From Pontibacillus chungwhensis BH030062 (GTDB taxonomy: Bacteria > Bacillota > Bacilli > Bacillales > BH030062): 64,000 bases of DNA. The DNA lies in assembly GCF_000770675.1 (NCBI RefSeq), contig NZ_AVBG01000003.1:186001-250000 (forward strand), in the 5' to 3' direction. Shown here piece by piece: positions 42,805 through 51,219 of the stretch. Below the pieces are notes generated by a model. That model made no database searches and was not told the DNA's origin. It saw only the letters and a list, made by a program, of their open reading frames with translations. The translations under genes were made by a program, and so were the position numbers. Numbering within the stretch: position 1 is the stretch's first letter; every line of letters starts with the position of its first letter.

Positions 42805-42870
42805 ATTAAAGCACTAAATGGTGCCAGGCACTCTTCAACACGTTAAAGTAATGCACGGTGCCTGACTCTC
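42805..42870. repeat. 37-bp repeat locus 2: two tandem units
   Basis: Units begin ATTAAAGCACTAAATGGTGC (42805) and GTTAAAGTAATGCACGGTGC (42842), exactly 37 bp apart. The cores are GGTGCCAGGCAC and GGTGCCTGACTC. Intergenic, between the 42275 and DUF3892 genes. Confidence 0.7.
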
Positions 42871-42889
42871 TTCAGTTCTTTACTACGTA

Positions 42890-42920
42890 AAAAACCTCTG
42901 GCTTATGGCCAGAGGTTTTG
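42890..42920 (-). terminator. Terminator of the DUF3892 gene
   Basis: AAAACCTCTGGC/GCCAGAGGTTTT with a short loop. Confidence 0.88.
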
Positions 42921-42924
42921 GTTC

Positions 42925-43149
42925 TTAAAATAATGGTAAATTAGCTAAATTGTTCGTTGGATCGCCGTCTGGTTCGCTTCGCAGATGTTCTTCGTTGTCC
43001 TTGCCACGGATTAAATTCACATGCTCTAGCATGCCATCGCGAGCCATTTGTTGGGCTTCTTTATAACCAACAACTTGACCAGATGATAATTTCATCTCAA
43101 CGATTGAACCCTGGTTATTTTTTCGGACTGCTACGATTTTTTCACTCAT
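42925..43149 (-). CDS. DUF3892 family protein
   Basis: 74 residues. The family pattern is KIVAVRKNNQGSIVEMKLSSGQVVGYKEAQQMARDGMLEHVNLIRGKDNEEHLRSEPDGDP, with a two-strand start (residues 3-27), a helix and a conserved ExLRSxPDGDxxNNL tail. The function is unknown; a small DNA- or protein-binding role is guessed for the family. A GAGGCG-type ribosome site precedes ATG. It is 43 bp from the next gene on the same strand and may be cotranscribed. Confidence 0.75.
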   Translation of the reverse strand: MSEKIVAVRKNNQGSIVEMKLSSGQVVGYKEAQQMARDGMLEHVNLIRGKDNEEHLRSEPDGDPTNNLANLPLF

Positions 43150-43192
43150 CTACATCGCCTCCTACACATAGTATGAGGCAATACCCTCGACT

Positions 43193-43474
43193 TTATGAAT
43201 CCTTTACGAATGGAGACTTCTCTTCAACTGGGATGAATTTGGAGAAGTACGCTCCTAACAGAATGAAAATAAGTGTAAGCACCCAGCTCACGATCCCGAG
43301 AGATTCCATATGAGCGGCAATCAAATTTACTACAGCCACTGCATACAAACTGATTGAGGTTAGGTAACTCTTAAATCCCCCAACCTTTCCATATTTCCTT
43401 TTGCGTCGAATAGCTCGAAAAATTGTAATAACAATACTTATGATAAGTGCGACCCATAATAAAGTTGTAATCAT
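43193..43474 (-). CDS. Small membrane protein, unknown
   Basis: 93 residues with three hydrophobic segments (about 2-20, 36-55, 59-78) and a basic RRKRKYGK loop after the first. The ATG at 43474 is 7 nt after GGAG; the longer frame adds seven residues upstream of that site. Probably an integral membrane protein with a cytoplasmic basic loop. No family recognised. Confidence 0.6.
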   Translation of the reverse strand: MITTLLWVALIISIVITIFRAIRRKRKYGKVGGFKSYLTSISLYAVAVVNLIAAHMESLGIVSWVLTLIFILLGAYFSKFIPVEEKSPFVKDS

Positions 43475-43539
43475 AACAACGCTCCATATAATCATAATTT
43501 CATGCTCATTATATCATTGCACCTGTTTATTTTGTATGA

Positions 43540-43573
43540 AAAAGCCTCCCGTTTAAATAGGGAGGGCTACTTT
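43540..43573 (-). terminator. Terminator of dapF
   Basis: AGCCTCCC/GGGAGGGCT stem; on the minus strand GGGAGGCTTTTTC follows. Confidence 0.85.
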
Positions 43574-43577
43574 CTCA

Positions 43578-44549
43578 TTATAACGTAATTTGTTCTTGTG
43601 CGTATGACTGCATTTTAGCATAGGCATGGTTCTCTGCTTCAAACAGCTTACGATCCTTTACTTCTGTAATTTCACTTGTTGCTTCATCTAACTGAATCGT
43701 TGATGAATAAACATAAGTAGCATTTCCACGCAGTTTAATAACATAATCATCCCCATCCTTTAAAGCCGTGCAAATAACGAAACCGCCCCGGTTAAAAACG
43801 AAGATCTCTTCATTCAATTGATTCATCTCTACAATGACTGTTGTAAGTGCAGAAGCAGACATCGCTGTTCCACATGCATTTGTTAATCCAACACCACGCT
43901 CGTAGGTACGCACAAAAATCTTCTGATCGCCAAGTGGTTGAACATAGCTCACATTCACTCCATTTGGAAGAAGTTCTTTATCCTGATTAGCTACTTTTCC
44001 TAACCAAGAGAGATTTTCATCATGCACTTCAGGCACGACTGTTATTAGGTGAGGGTTGGGTACACTTAAAGCAGTAAATGTTAAATCTTTAGACAAAGTA
44101 GGGATTGGCTGTTCAATATGGATCTGATGCGGTGATTGTAAAGGCAATGAAGATGTTTCAAAGGATACAGGCTCAATGTTCACTTCAAAGGAAGGAATGT
44201 CTTCATACATTTCCTCTCGCTTCACAACAGGTAAATTCGCTTCTGGGGTTTCAATCACAACTTCATCTTTCCCTAATTTTTCTGTCACGTAACGAGCTAC
44301 ACAACGCAGGCCATTTCCACACATTTCAGCTTCTGATCCGTCCGGGTTAAACATACGCATTTGAGCTTCTGCCACATTACTATTTAATACAAAAAGGATC
44401 CCATCAGCGCCAACGATCCCTTCTCGATTACATAAAGTTTTAGCAATCATGATTCGGTCTTCTTCACTAAAGGAATAAGCTCCTGTCATTTCATCTATTA
44501 ACACAAAATCATTGTTTGACCCATGACATTTTAAAATTTCAATATTCAA
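43578..44549 (-). CDS. dapF: Diaminopimelate epimerase
   Basis: 323 residues, longer than E. coli DapF (274). It converts LL- to meso-diaminopimelate for lysine and peptidoglycan synthesis. The two catalytic cysteines are in AEMCGNGLRC (about residues 73-82) and LTNACGTAMSAS (about 223-234). The N-terminal KCHGSNNDFVLID motif is also typical. An extended C-terminus (about 290-323) is extra. The TTG at 44549 is 9 nt after GGAG; the longer GTG frame starts before that site. Single gene. Confidence 0.93.
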   Translation of the reverse strand: MNIEILKCHGSNNDFVLIDEMTGAYSFSEEDRIMIAKTLCNREGIVGADGILFVLNSNVAEAQMRMFNPDGSEAEMCGNGLRCVARYVTEKLGKDEVVIETPEANLPVVKREEMYEDIPSFEVNIEPVSFETSSLPLQSPHQIHIEQPIPTLSKDLTFTALSVPNPHLITVVPEVHDENLSWLGKVANQDKELLPNGVNVSYVQPLGDQKIFVRTYERGVGLTNACGTAMSASALTTVIVEMNQLNEEIFVFNRGGFVICTALKDGDDYVIKLRGNATYVYSSTIQLDEATSEITEVKDRKLFEAENHAYAKMQSYAQEQITL

Positions 44550-44643
44550 TCCAAAACACTCCTTCACAGTTAACTACATTACCTCTCATTCTCTCCTTTT
44601 CTAAGCTAATTTTCAAGAAAAGTCGCCTGAACTTCATCAAAAC

Positions 44644-44741
44644 TTTACAGCACTAAAGGGTGTCTGGCACCCATACTTTCACTAAAGCATTAAAGCGTGT
44701 CTGGCACGCGGTGGTTCTTTACAGCACTAAAGGAGCAGATG
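44644..44741. repeat. 37-bp repeat locus 3: three tandem unit starts
   Basis: Unit starts at 44644, 44681 and 44718, each exactly 37 bp apart. The first two share (A/T)AAAGGGTGTCTGGCAC-like cores (GGGTGTCTGGCACCC and GCGTGTCTGGCACGC); the third keeps TTTACAGCACTAAAGG and then diverges. It lies directly upstream of the ytzI promoter. Confidence 0.78.
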
Positions 44742-44761
44742 TTTTATTCGTACTTAGGCTG

Positions 44762-44770
44762 TGGTACAAT
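44762..44770 (+). promoter_or_regulatory. Extended -10 promoter of ytzI
   Basis: TGGTACAAT is an extended -10 box 49 nt before the TTG start. Confidence 0.45.
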
Positions 44771-44818
44771 GGAAGTGTTTTCATAGTTCTCGAGATTATG
44801 TATAAGGAGGTCATGTCC

Positions 44819-44986
44819 TTGGTAGGAGTAATTGTTATCTGCCTTATCATCATGATCGCTGTATTAGCACTTACCATGGCCACGATTTCAGCTGGCTATA
44901 ATCATAAAGAAACCGTCGATCCGTTACCAGACAATCCTTATGAAGACCACAGTAATCATGACACGAATCATAAAACTGCTGAATAA
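44819..44986 (+). CDS. ytzI: YtzI family small membrane protein
   Basis: 55 residues starting with TTG, 8 nt after AAGGAGG. One membrane helix (about 2-24, VGVIVICLIIMIAVLALTMATIS) is followed by AGYNHKETVDPLPDNPY, the conserved motif of YtzI proteins of Bacillus. The function is unknown; it should be a single-pass inner-membrane protein with the acidic His-rich tail in the cytoplasm. An upstream open frame from 44660 is not supported by a ribosome site and overlaps the 37-bp repeat. Confidence 0.75.
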   Translation: MVGVIVICLIIMIAVLALTMATISAGYNHKETVDPLPDNPYEDHSNHDTNHKTAE

Positions 44987-44990
44987 TGCT

Positions 44991-45021
44991 TCGCCTCCTT
45001 TATAGTAAGGAGGCGATTTTA
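44991..45021 (+). terminator. Terminator of ytzI
   Basis: TCGCCTCCTT/AAGGAGGCGA followed by TTTTAT. Confidence 0.88.
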
Positions 45022-45111
45022 TATTTTTACCAACATCCTCCACAAACTTTCATAATCCAGGAATGAAACAACAACGTTTAGGGAAAACCACCCAAAAAAG
45101 GAGGAATCCCA

Positions 45112-45807
45112 ATGTCATGGCATAATTCACTTGCAAACGACCTTCAATGGTCAAGCGAGATTTCAAATAAAGATGCAAAACAACAAGTAGCCAATAGAAT
45201 GGCTGAACGTGTAAAAGATGGTGATGTCATCGGAGTAGGATCAGGGTCTACAGCTTTCTTAGCTATTCAATCCATCGCGAGAAAGATTAAAGACCAACAA
45301 TTATCCGTCCAAGCGATCCCCACTTCACACGAAGTCGCCTTAACATGCAGTATTCTCGGAATACCGACCACTTCCCTTGCATCCGCCAAACCTGACTGGG
45401 CTTTTGATGGTGCCGACGAAGTGGATCCTCATCACCACTTAATCAAAGGCCGCGGTGGTGCCATGTTTCATGAGAAGCTTGTAATAGCGAGTAGTAGTGA
45501 AACCTACATCCTTGTTGATGAGTCTAAATTCGTTGACGTATTAGGCTCAAAACATCCCGTTCCACTTGAGGTGGACCCAAGAGCCATCCATTTAGTTGAA
45601 ACTCGTTTAGAGGAGCTCCCTATAAAATCCGTTTCCCTAAGGATGGCACAATCAAAAGATGGTCCTGTTCTAACTGAAGCCGGCAACGTCATTTTAGATG
45701 TTCACTTTACTACCATCGCACCCGACTTAGAATCAACTCTTTCAAAGCTACCGGGTATGATCGAATCAGGCCTATTTCAACAATACAAAGTTAACATTTT
45801 ATCCTGA
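45112..45807 (+). CDS. rpiA: Ribose-5-phosphate isomerase A
   Basis: 231 residues, normal length. It interconverts ribose 5-phosphate and ribulose 5-phosphate in the pentose phosphate pathway. Landmarks are GVGSGSTAFLAI (about residues 42-53), the catalytic FDGADEVDPHHHLIKGRGGAMFHEKLV (about 101-127, with the active acid and Lys) and DESKFVDVLG. Ribosome site AAGGAGG before ATG. Single gene with a terminator. Confidence 0.95.
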   Translation: MSWHNSLANDLQWSSEISNKDAKQQVANRMAERVKDGDVIGVGSGSTAFLAIQSIARKIKDQQLSVQAIPTSHEVALTCSILGIPTTSLASAKPDWAFDGADEVDPHHHLIKGRGGAMFHEKLVIASSSETYILVDESKFVDVLGSKHPVPLEVDPRAIHLVETRLEELPIKSVSLRMAQSKDGPVLTEAGNVILDVHFTTIAPDLESTLSKLPGMIESGLFQQYKVNILS

Positions 45808-45811
45808 TGAA

Positions 45812-45846
45812 AAAAGCGCTTTGCTCTAAAACTGGCAAAGCGCTTC
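45812..45846. terminator. Bidirectional terminator between rpiA and hsp20
   Basis: AAGCGCTTTGC/GCAAAGCGCTT with a 10-nt loop. Confidence 0.9.
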
Positions 45847-45849
45847 CCA

Positions 45850-46272
45850 CTATTCAATCTCTATCTTTTTACCTCTTCTTTTTGGAAAAGATACTTCTAA
45901 GATACCATCTTGATGTTTAGCTTTCATATCACGGACAATAATGTTATCCGGAAGTGAGATATTCCTTTCAAAATGGGATTGTGAACGCCTGAAATAGCCG
46001 GTTGTTGATTCAGAAACGGATTCATTATGATCGACTGCAATGCGCAAACTTTGATCATACAGTTCAATATCAATATTTTCTTTCGCTACACCAGGAAGCT
46101 CTATCCACACCGTAAACCTTGACTTTGTATCATCTATCTTTACCCCAGATCCACCTTGAAACGATTCTGTAAAAAAATCATCAATCGCATCTAAAAAAGA
46201 ACGGTTGGGGTTAATCTGAAACAGCTCATCGAACATACTCTTTCCGCGAGCTGGTTTATTTGATTGACCCAT
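45850..46272 (-). CDS. Hsp20/alpha-crystallin small heat-shock protein
   Basis: 140 residues. The alpha-crystallin domain (about 45-135) contains WIELPGVAKENIDIELYDQSLRIAVDHNE and ends with GILEVSFPKR, the conserved G-x-L near the end of the domain. It holds unfolding proteins in the cytoplasm during heat or salt stress. AGGAGG is 9 nt before ATG. No CIRCE or HrcA site was seen upstream, so the control is unknown. Confidence 0.9.
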   Translation of the reverse strand: MGQSNKPARGKSMFDELFQINPNRSFLDAIDDFFTESFQGGSGVKIDDTKSRFTVWIELPGVAKENIDIELYDQSLRIAVDHNESVSESTTGYFRRSQSHFERNISLPDNIIVRDMKAKHQDGILEVSFPKRRGKKIEIE

Positions 46273-46350
46273 AACTAAACTCCTCCCTGCAAAGCTCTAT
46301 GCTTCAGCCTATGCAAAAGAAAGAAAAGTGACTAGACACTTGCCTAAAAA

Positions 46351-46380
46351 CCACAAAAAAGAGCACCTTATCAAGGTGCC
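46351..46380 (-). terminator. Terminator of the DsbA-like gene
   Basis: GCACCTT/AAGGTGC followed by TCTTTTTT on the minus strand. Confidence 0.88.
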
Positions 46381-46396
46381 CCTTTAACATCTATCT

Positions 46397-47059
46397 TTAT
46401 TTTTCTTCAGCCGCTTCCTCAACCGCTTTTTCTAATTCTTCAAAGGTGCCGCCTTCGAAAATCTCTCCATCTACAACAAGTGTTGGCGTTGATGTAACAC
46501 CTAGATCAGAAACGATGTTCTTATCTGTTGATAAAGCTTCTTCACCAGCACCATCTTCATAGGCCGACATAACCGATTCAACTTTTGAATCATCTTCCAC
46601 AACTGTACTTAAAGCGTCTTTAAGGTATTCATTAGTGAAAGTACCTGCTTCTTGAACCCTCTCACTCATAAGGTGTTCATGAAACTTAAAAAATGTGTCG
46701 TTGCCTAATTCCTGATATACAACTTCAGCAAATCTTGCTGCTTTATCAGAGTCACCAATGAAAGCGTGGTTAACTAAGTAAAGTTTTGCTTTTCCTGTAT
46801 CCACTAACTTCTGTTTAATTTCAGGTATTGCTGCTTCCTGATAATCATGGCAGTGCGGACATAAGTAGTCATAAAACTCAACCAACGTTACAGGAGCATC
46901 TTCTTCGCCAATGTATGGTTGATTTTCATATGAGATGGACTCTGCAGTATTATCAGCCATTTGGCGATCGATAACTACAATAATAACGACCGCTGCTATG
47001 ACAATTCCAATCATCCAATAAATCCAAGCGTTGCTGCTTTTTTGTTTTGTCTTCGCCAT
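46397..47059 (-). CDS. DsbA family thiol oxidase (BdbD-like)
   Basis: 220 residues. A membrane anchor (about 10-30, AWIYWMIGIVIAAVVIIVVI) precedes a thioredoxin fold with the active site CPHC (about residues 68-71 in YDYLCPHCHDY) and a cis-Pro in GVTSTPTLVVDGE. This is the BdbD layout: an extracellular, membrane-anchored disulfide-forming enzyme. The usual partner BdbC (DsbB-like) is not beside it. The gene stands alone with its own terminator. Confidence 0.9.
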   Translation of the reverse strand: MAKTKQKSSNAWIYWMIGIVIAAVVIIVVIDRQMADNTAESISYENQPYIGEEDAPVTLVEFYDYLCPHCHDYQEAAIPEIKQKLVDTGKAKLYLVNHAFIGDSDKAARFAEVVYQELGNDTFFKFHEHLMSERVQEAGTFTNEYLKDALSTVVEDDSKVESVMSAYEDGAGEEALSTDKNIVSDLGVTSTPTLVVDGEIFEGGTFEELEKAVEEAAEEK

Positions 47060-47234
47060 GTTTTCTCACCCTTCTTGGTTTCACGATTCTATTGAATATG
47101 TATTTTTTAATTCTACACTCGAGGCTATTATAGGAACACTTTTCTCTAAGAGTCAAGGTAACATACTTCAGCGGATTGTCAGAAAGCAAGTAGCGCTCGA
47201 ATCCCTGCTCACTTTTCGAAATTTGTGTGACACT

Positions 47235-47765
47235 TTACCCCATGAATAACGCGCCATATAAAAGTGATCCAGCAATCACGAAAGCAGGGTGGACTTTAAC
47301 TCTCTCAAGTAACACGTAACTCGTAACGATTAAAAGAATCGTGTGAATTGTTCCTCCCCCTTCAAAGGATGTAACGAAAAAGCGAAAAGCAATGACACCA
47401 AGCAATACAGCAATGGTTGGACGTACATAAAGAGTCATACGTTTTACTTTTGGAGAATCTTTGTATTTGTACAATAATCCAAGCAAAGCGATCATTAAGA
47501 TAAGCGACGGGGCCACGGCTGCAAACACTCCTACAGCGGCGCCTGTCACACCACCTACCTCAAAACCAATATACCCTGCCATCTTTGTCGCAATCGGACC
47601 AGGCAACGCATTCCCCATCGCCAGTACCTCACTAAATTCATTAACAGTTAGCCATCCATAGCGACCGACAACTTCATTTTCAACAAGAGGAATCGACGCT
47701 GGGCCACCACCATAACCAAGAATTCCTGGAATAAAGAAGGCTAAAAAGATCTCCCAGTACATCAT
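47235..47765 (-). CDS. Chromate transporter, C-terminal-type half (CHR family)
   Basis: 176 residues with about six membrane helices. It begins with the family motif FFIPGILGYGGGPASIPLVENEVV (about 10-33) and has a second conserved LPGPIATKMAGYIGF (about 53-67). This is a single-domain chromate ion transporter of the short CHR type, made as two separate proteins. The start overlaps the stop of the other half by 4 bp, so the two are coupled. Similar pairs (ywrA/ywrB in B. subtilis) lie beside ggt. Function in chromate export is the family role; the natural ion is uncertain. Confidence 0.88.
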   Translation of the reverse strand: MMYWEIFLAFFIPGILGYGGGPASIPLVENEVVGRYGWLTVNEFSEVLAMGNALPGPIATKMAGYIGFEVGGVTGAAVGVFAAVAPSLILMIALLGLLYKYKDSPKVKRMTLYVRPTIAVLLGVIAFRFFVTSFEGGGTIHTILLIVTSYVLLERVKVHPAFVIAGSLLYGALFMG

Positions 47766-48313
47766 TCTGCATCCCCCGCTTTCTTATCTTTCTTAAAGAT
47801 CGCTACAATGAGGAGTGCTGCAATAATAATTCCAGGATGGATCCCTGCTACTTCCATTAGAAGTCCAGTCACTATAGCCATGACAAGCGTCACGGTCCAA
47901 CCAAGACCACTCTTTGACTTCTTCAAGAACTGCCACGTCAATACTGCTAACATCACACCAACAACCGGCACAACAGCCTCTGTCATTCCCTGAACCCATG
48001 CTTGATCCTTAATAGAAGAGATCGACGTTAACAAAACAATCATGAGGACAATGGTTGGTACCATCACGGCTAAAGTTGCATTCACCATCCCACGCACACC
48101 TTGAACACGGTAACCGATATACCCAGCCAGTTTCGTAGCAATCGGCCCTGGTAGTGTATTAGCCAACGCTAACACATCTGAAAACTCATCCTCATTCATC
48201 CACTTATACTTATCAACCACTTCCTTATGTACAAGCGGAATCGACGCCGGTCCACCGCCATAACCTAATATACCTACTCGAAAAAATGCTAAAAATAGAT
48301 GCACTGCTTTCAT
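47762..48313 (-). CDS. Chromate transporter, N-terminal-type half (CHR family)
   Basis: 183 residues, the partner of the downstream gene, with the same motifs: FFRVGILGYGGGPASIPLVHKEVV (about 10-33) and LPGPIATKLAGYIGYRV (about 53-69). About six membrane helices. The two halves pair as an antiparallel heterodimer in known short-CHR systems. The ribosome site AAGGAA precedes the ATG. Upstream lie two copies of the hyper-palindromic repeat. It ends with an ATGA overlap to the second half. Confidence 0.88.
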   Translation of the reverse strand: MKAVHLFLAFFRVGILGYGGGPASIPLVHKEVVDKYKWMNEDEFSDVLALANTLPGPIATKLAGYIGYRVQGVRGMVNATLAVMVPTIVLMIVLLTSISSIKDQAWVQGMTEAVVPVVGVMLAVLTWQFLKKSKSGLGWTVTLVMAIVTGLLMEVAGIHPGIIIAALLIVAIFKKDKKAGDAE

Positions 48314-48362
48314 AGTTAGTTCCTTTCTATACTTAATCTTTTTAGTCTCGCTATTGAGATAA

Positions 48363-48540
48363 CGTTTCCGTTAGCTTTGAGTGAGCGTAAGGTGGTTCGG
48401 GAAATCACTCGCTTTCCGCGGCGAGCTGGGGAGCCTCCTCAAGCGCTACGCGCTTTCCGGGGTCTCCCCTAGGCTCCTTCTGCCGCAGGAGTCTCGCAAT
48501 TTCCCGAACCACCTTTGCCATATTAAAATTAACGGAAACA
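48363..48540. repeat. Hyper-palindromic intergenic element, copy C (intact)
   Basis: Ends GTTTCCGTTAGC and TTAACGGAAAC. Inner arms GTGGTTCGGGAAAT and ATTTCCCGAACCAC pair. The same CACTCGCTTTCCGC and GGAGTCTCGC landmarks as in copy A occur, without the 110-nt insert, so this is the undisturbed form (178 bp). Confidence 0.8.
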
Positions 48541-48582
48541 TGTCGTATGCCAGGATATGTTCACGCATCACACATAAGCGCC

Positions 48583-48762
48583 TGGGCCGGTTACACAAAA
48601 TATGGCATGGGGGGGTGGGGAACGAGTAGACTCCTGCGGGAGAAAGAGGTCGACGAGACCCCACAGAGAGCGCTAGCGAACGAGGAGGCTCGACAGCTCG
48701 CCCGCGGAAAGCGAGTCGTTCCCCAGTCCCCCCTACCTCTCCTAAACGCAAACGGCCCCTTT
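48583..48762. repeat. Hyper-palindromic intergenic element, copy D (opposite orientation)
   Basis: Core GGAACGAGTAGACTCCTGCG...CGCGGAAAGCGAGTCGTTCC is the reverse complement of copy C. Ends are less conserved (GGGCCGGTTAC and AAACGGCCCC). It lies 42 bp from copy C, as copies A and B lie side by side at 13 kb. Confidence 0.75.
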
Positions 48763-48849
48763 CATTTAGCTTCCAGTCTTCCACATAACCTCCATATATG
48801 GAAGACTTAAAAAACAAAAGAAGAGGCACTAGGATGCCCCTTCATTAGT

Positions 48850-50460
48850 CTACCAGGCTGCGATCGATCCATCAGTTCTTGCTTCTGTTCCACCTTGCAA
48901 GACGCCGGTGGCAGGGTCCCGCCATATAATTTGTCCCCGACCAAATCCACCGCCATCGAGTGCGACTTTAATTTGATGCCCTTTACGCGCCAATATTTGA
49001 GCAATGGCATTCGGAAATTGAGGTTCTACCATAACCGTCTTCCCTTCCATCCACTGCCAACGAGGGGCATCTAAAGCTGCTTGAGGATTGAGGTGGAAGT
49101 CCACTGTATTCATCACGACTTGAAGATGCCCTTGCGGCTGCATGAAGCCACCCATTACACCAAATGGTCCAATCGCCTCATCTCCTTTTGTAAGGAAACC
49201 CGGGATAATGGTGTGATACGTTCGCTTTCCACCTTTTAAGGCATTATCGTGTTCAGGATCCATGGAGAAGTTATGCCCTCTGTTTTGAAGGGCAATCCCT
49301 GTCCCTGGTACAACTAAACCAGATCCAAAGCCCATGTAATTACTCTGAATAAAGGATACCATATTCCCTTCATTGTCCGCTGTTGCTAAATACACCGTCC
49401 CCCCTGTTGGAGGGGTGCCAGCTTCTGGGGTGATCGCTTCCTCACCTATCAGCTTTCGTCGTTCCTCCGCATACGCTTTTGATAATAAATCTTCAACGGA
49501 AACTGACATTTCTTTCTCTTCTGTAACGTACTTTTGCGTATCTACAAATGCAAGCTTCATGGCCTCTATCATCTTATGATACGTCTCAGCAGATTCTTTT
49601 TCTCTAAATTCGTAATCCTCAAGTGTACGTAACGCCATAAGTGCGGCTAACCCTTGGCCATTCGGTGGGATCTCCCAGACGTCATATCCCTTATAATTGA
49701 CCTTAATCGGATTTACCCACTCTGGTGAGAACGCTTCTAAGTCTTCCTTTCTTAAGAACCCTTCATGTTCTTTTGAAAACTGATCAATCTTTTCAGCTAA
49801 TTCCCCGTGATAAAAACTTTCTGCGTCTGTTTCTGCGATCAATCGAAGCGTTTCGGCATGGCCCTTAGACTTCCACACCTCACCGATCTCAGGAGCTTTC
49901 CCGTCAGGAGCAAATGTGTCAAACCAATATGTAAATTCTTCATCTGTTAACGTTTCTTTAAATTTCTTATACGCGCCTTGCCAAAACTTTCCGAGAACCG
50001 GAGAGATTGGAAAGCCTTCTTCTGCGTATTCAATCGCTGGTTGAATGACCTCTTTAAAAGGCAATTTCCCGAAGCGCTTTGAAAGCTCCGCCCAACCTGC
50101 TGGTACACCTGGAACCGTTACTGGAATAAAGCCAAAAGCAGGGATTTCTTCAAATCCCTTTTCTTTAACAGCATCAATGGATATACTCTTAGGGGCTGGC
50201 CCGCTCGCGTTTAGACCATGTAATTCCCCTTTTGTCCACACAAGGGCAAACGCATCTCCACCAATTCCATTTGATGTCGGTTCAACGACCGTCAAACACG
50301 CCGCTGTAGCGATTGCTGCGTCAATGGCGTTACCACCTTGCTTCATAATATCTAGTCCAGCTTGAGCCGCTAAAGGCTGAGACGTAGCTACCATACCGTT
50401 TTGAGCGAATGTCGTCATTCGTTGTGATCCATATGGATAATGATTATAATCTGTACTCAT
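48850..50460 (-). CDS. ywrD: Gamma-glutamyltransferase family protein (YwrD-like)
   Basis: 536 residues, a proenzyme of the N-terminal nucleophile superfamily. The autocleavage/nucleophile Thr is in PPTGGTVYLATADNEGN (about residues 335-352). An N-terminal large subunit (about 1-335) contains GGNAIDAAIATAACLTVVEPTSNGIGGDAF. The C-terminal small subunit holds GGFMQPQGHLQVVMN. No signal peptide is seen, so it is cytoplasmic, unlike secreted GGT. Neighbouring chromate transporter halves match the ywrABD cluster of B. subtilis. The start ATG at 50460 is 6 nt after GGTGGGG. Confidence 0.88.
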   Translation of the reverse strand: MSTDYNHYPYGSQRMTTFAQNGMVATSQPLAAQAGLDIMKQGGNAIDAAIATAACLTVVEPTSNGIGGDAFALVWTKGELHGLNASGPAPKSISIDAVKEKGFEEIPAFGFIPVTVPGVPAGWAELSKRFGKLPFKEVIQPAIEYAEEGFPISPVLGKFWQGAYKKFKETLTDEEFTYWFDTFAPDGKAPEIGEVWKSKGHAETLRLIAETDAESFYHGELAEKIDQFSKEHEGFLRKEDLEAFSPEWVNPIKVNYKGYDVWEIPPNGQGLAALMALRTLEDYEFREKESAETYHKMIEAMKLAFVDTQKYVTEEKEMSVSVEDLLSKAYAEERRKLIGEEAITPEAGTPPTGGTVYLATADNEGNMVSFIQSNYMGFGSGLVVPGTGIALQNRGHNFSMDPEHDNALKGGKRTYHTIIPGFLTKGDEAIGPFGVMGGFMQPQGHLQVVMNTVDFHLNPQAALDAPRWQWMEGKTVMVEPQFPNAIAQILARKGHQIKVALDGGGFGRGQIIWRDPATGVLQGGTEARTDGSIAAW

Positions 50461-50673
50461 TGTAAACCCCACCTATCCCCATTCTAGTAAGCATTCTGTT
50501 TCTCATTATAAAGACTCTTCTGACAATTTTCTATATTTTTGGACACATTATTTAGATAAACGAAATAATGAATTTGTACAATTGTGTTAAGAATCTGCTT
50601 TGATGCACATGTCCTTCAAAATTCGAATATACTATAAATAGCACCGAAAAACTTAATTTGAGGTGAAAAGATT

Positions 50674-51189
50674 ATGGAATACTCCACCTTTTACAACCAA
50701 TCTAAACAACACATGACTGTAGAAGATGTTCTTCAATCAATCGAATCCTTTATCGCACAAGACCCCGCAAATCAGTATCGCTTGTCCATTGGTACAGACT
50801 CCCACGTACACAAAAGCCACACCCGTTTCATCACAGCGATTCACATTCACCGAATCGGAAAAGGAGCTTGGGGAGCTTTAAGAAACCACACCGTCTCCAG
50901 AAAAATCATGAGTTTAAAAGAAAAAATATCTATTGAAACATGGCTAAGTCAAGAAGTCGCCTTTCACTTTACACCTGAATACTTAGCAGGTCTCGGACAA
51001 CTCTTAGCCCCTTATGAGAAGGAGGGCGCTTCTCTTCAATTTGAAATTCATTTAGACATAGGCACAAAAGGCCGTAGTAAAGATCTCATCAAAGACATGA
51101 CAGAACGCATCGACGCAATGGGAATCGATGTTAAAATTAAACCTGATGCCTATGCTGCTTCTAGTTACGCCAATCGGTACACGAAATAA
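50674..51189 (+). CDS. ykuK: YkuK family protein (DUF458, RNase H-like)
   Basis: 171 residues. The family pattern is YRLSIGTDSHVHKSHTRFITAIHIHRIGKGAWG (about residues 36-68) and IHLDIGTKGRSKDLIKDMTERI (about 127-148), with several conserved Asp and His that could bind metal in an RNase H-like fold. B. subtilis YkuK is similar in length. Its function is unknown; a nuclease role is inferred from the fold. Ribosome site GAGGTG precedes ATG. The next gene starts 30 bp later on the same strand. Confidence 0.85.
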   Translation: MEYSTFYNQSKQHMTVEDVLQSIESFIAQDPANQYRLSIGTDSHVHKSHTRFITAIHIHRIGKGAWGALRNHTVSRKIMSLKEKISIETWLSQEVAFHFTPEYLAGLGQLLAPYEKEGASLQFEIHLDIGTKGRSKDLIKDMTERIDAMGIDVKIKPDAYAASSYANRYTK

Positions 51190-51219
51190 CTCTACCTTTC
51201 TAGTAAAGGAGCGACCTAA

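Noticed and set aside
44644-44741. Short CRISPR-like array with 37-bp period
   Set aside because: The conserved part fills most of the unit, the remainder is about 9 bp, units number two or three, and no cas genes are present.
44660-44818. N-terminal extension of ytzI
   Set aside because: It covers the 37-bp repeats and the predicted promoter; the ribosome site and family length support the TTG at 44819.
48381-48829. Open frames of 82-127 codons around the second repeat pair
   Set aside because: Same reason: GC-rich palindromic repeats create open frames on both strands; no ribosome sites.
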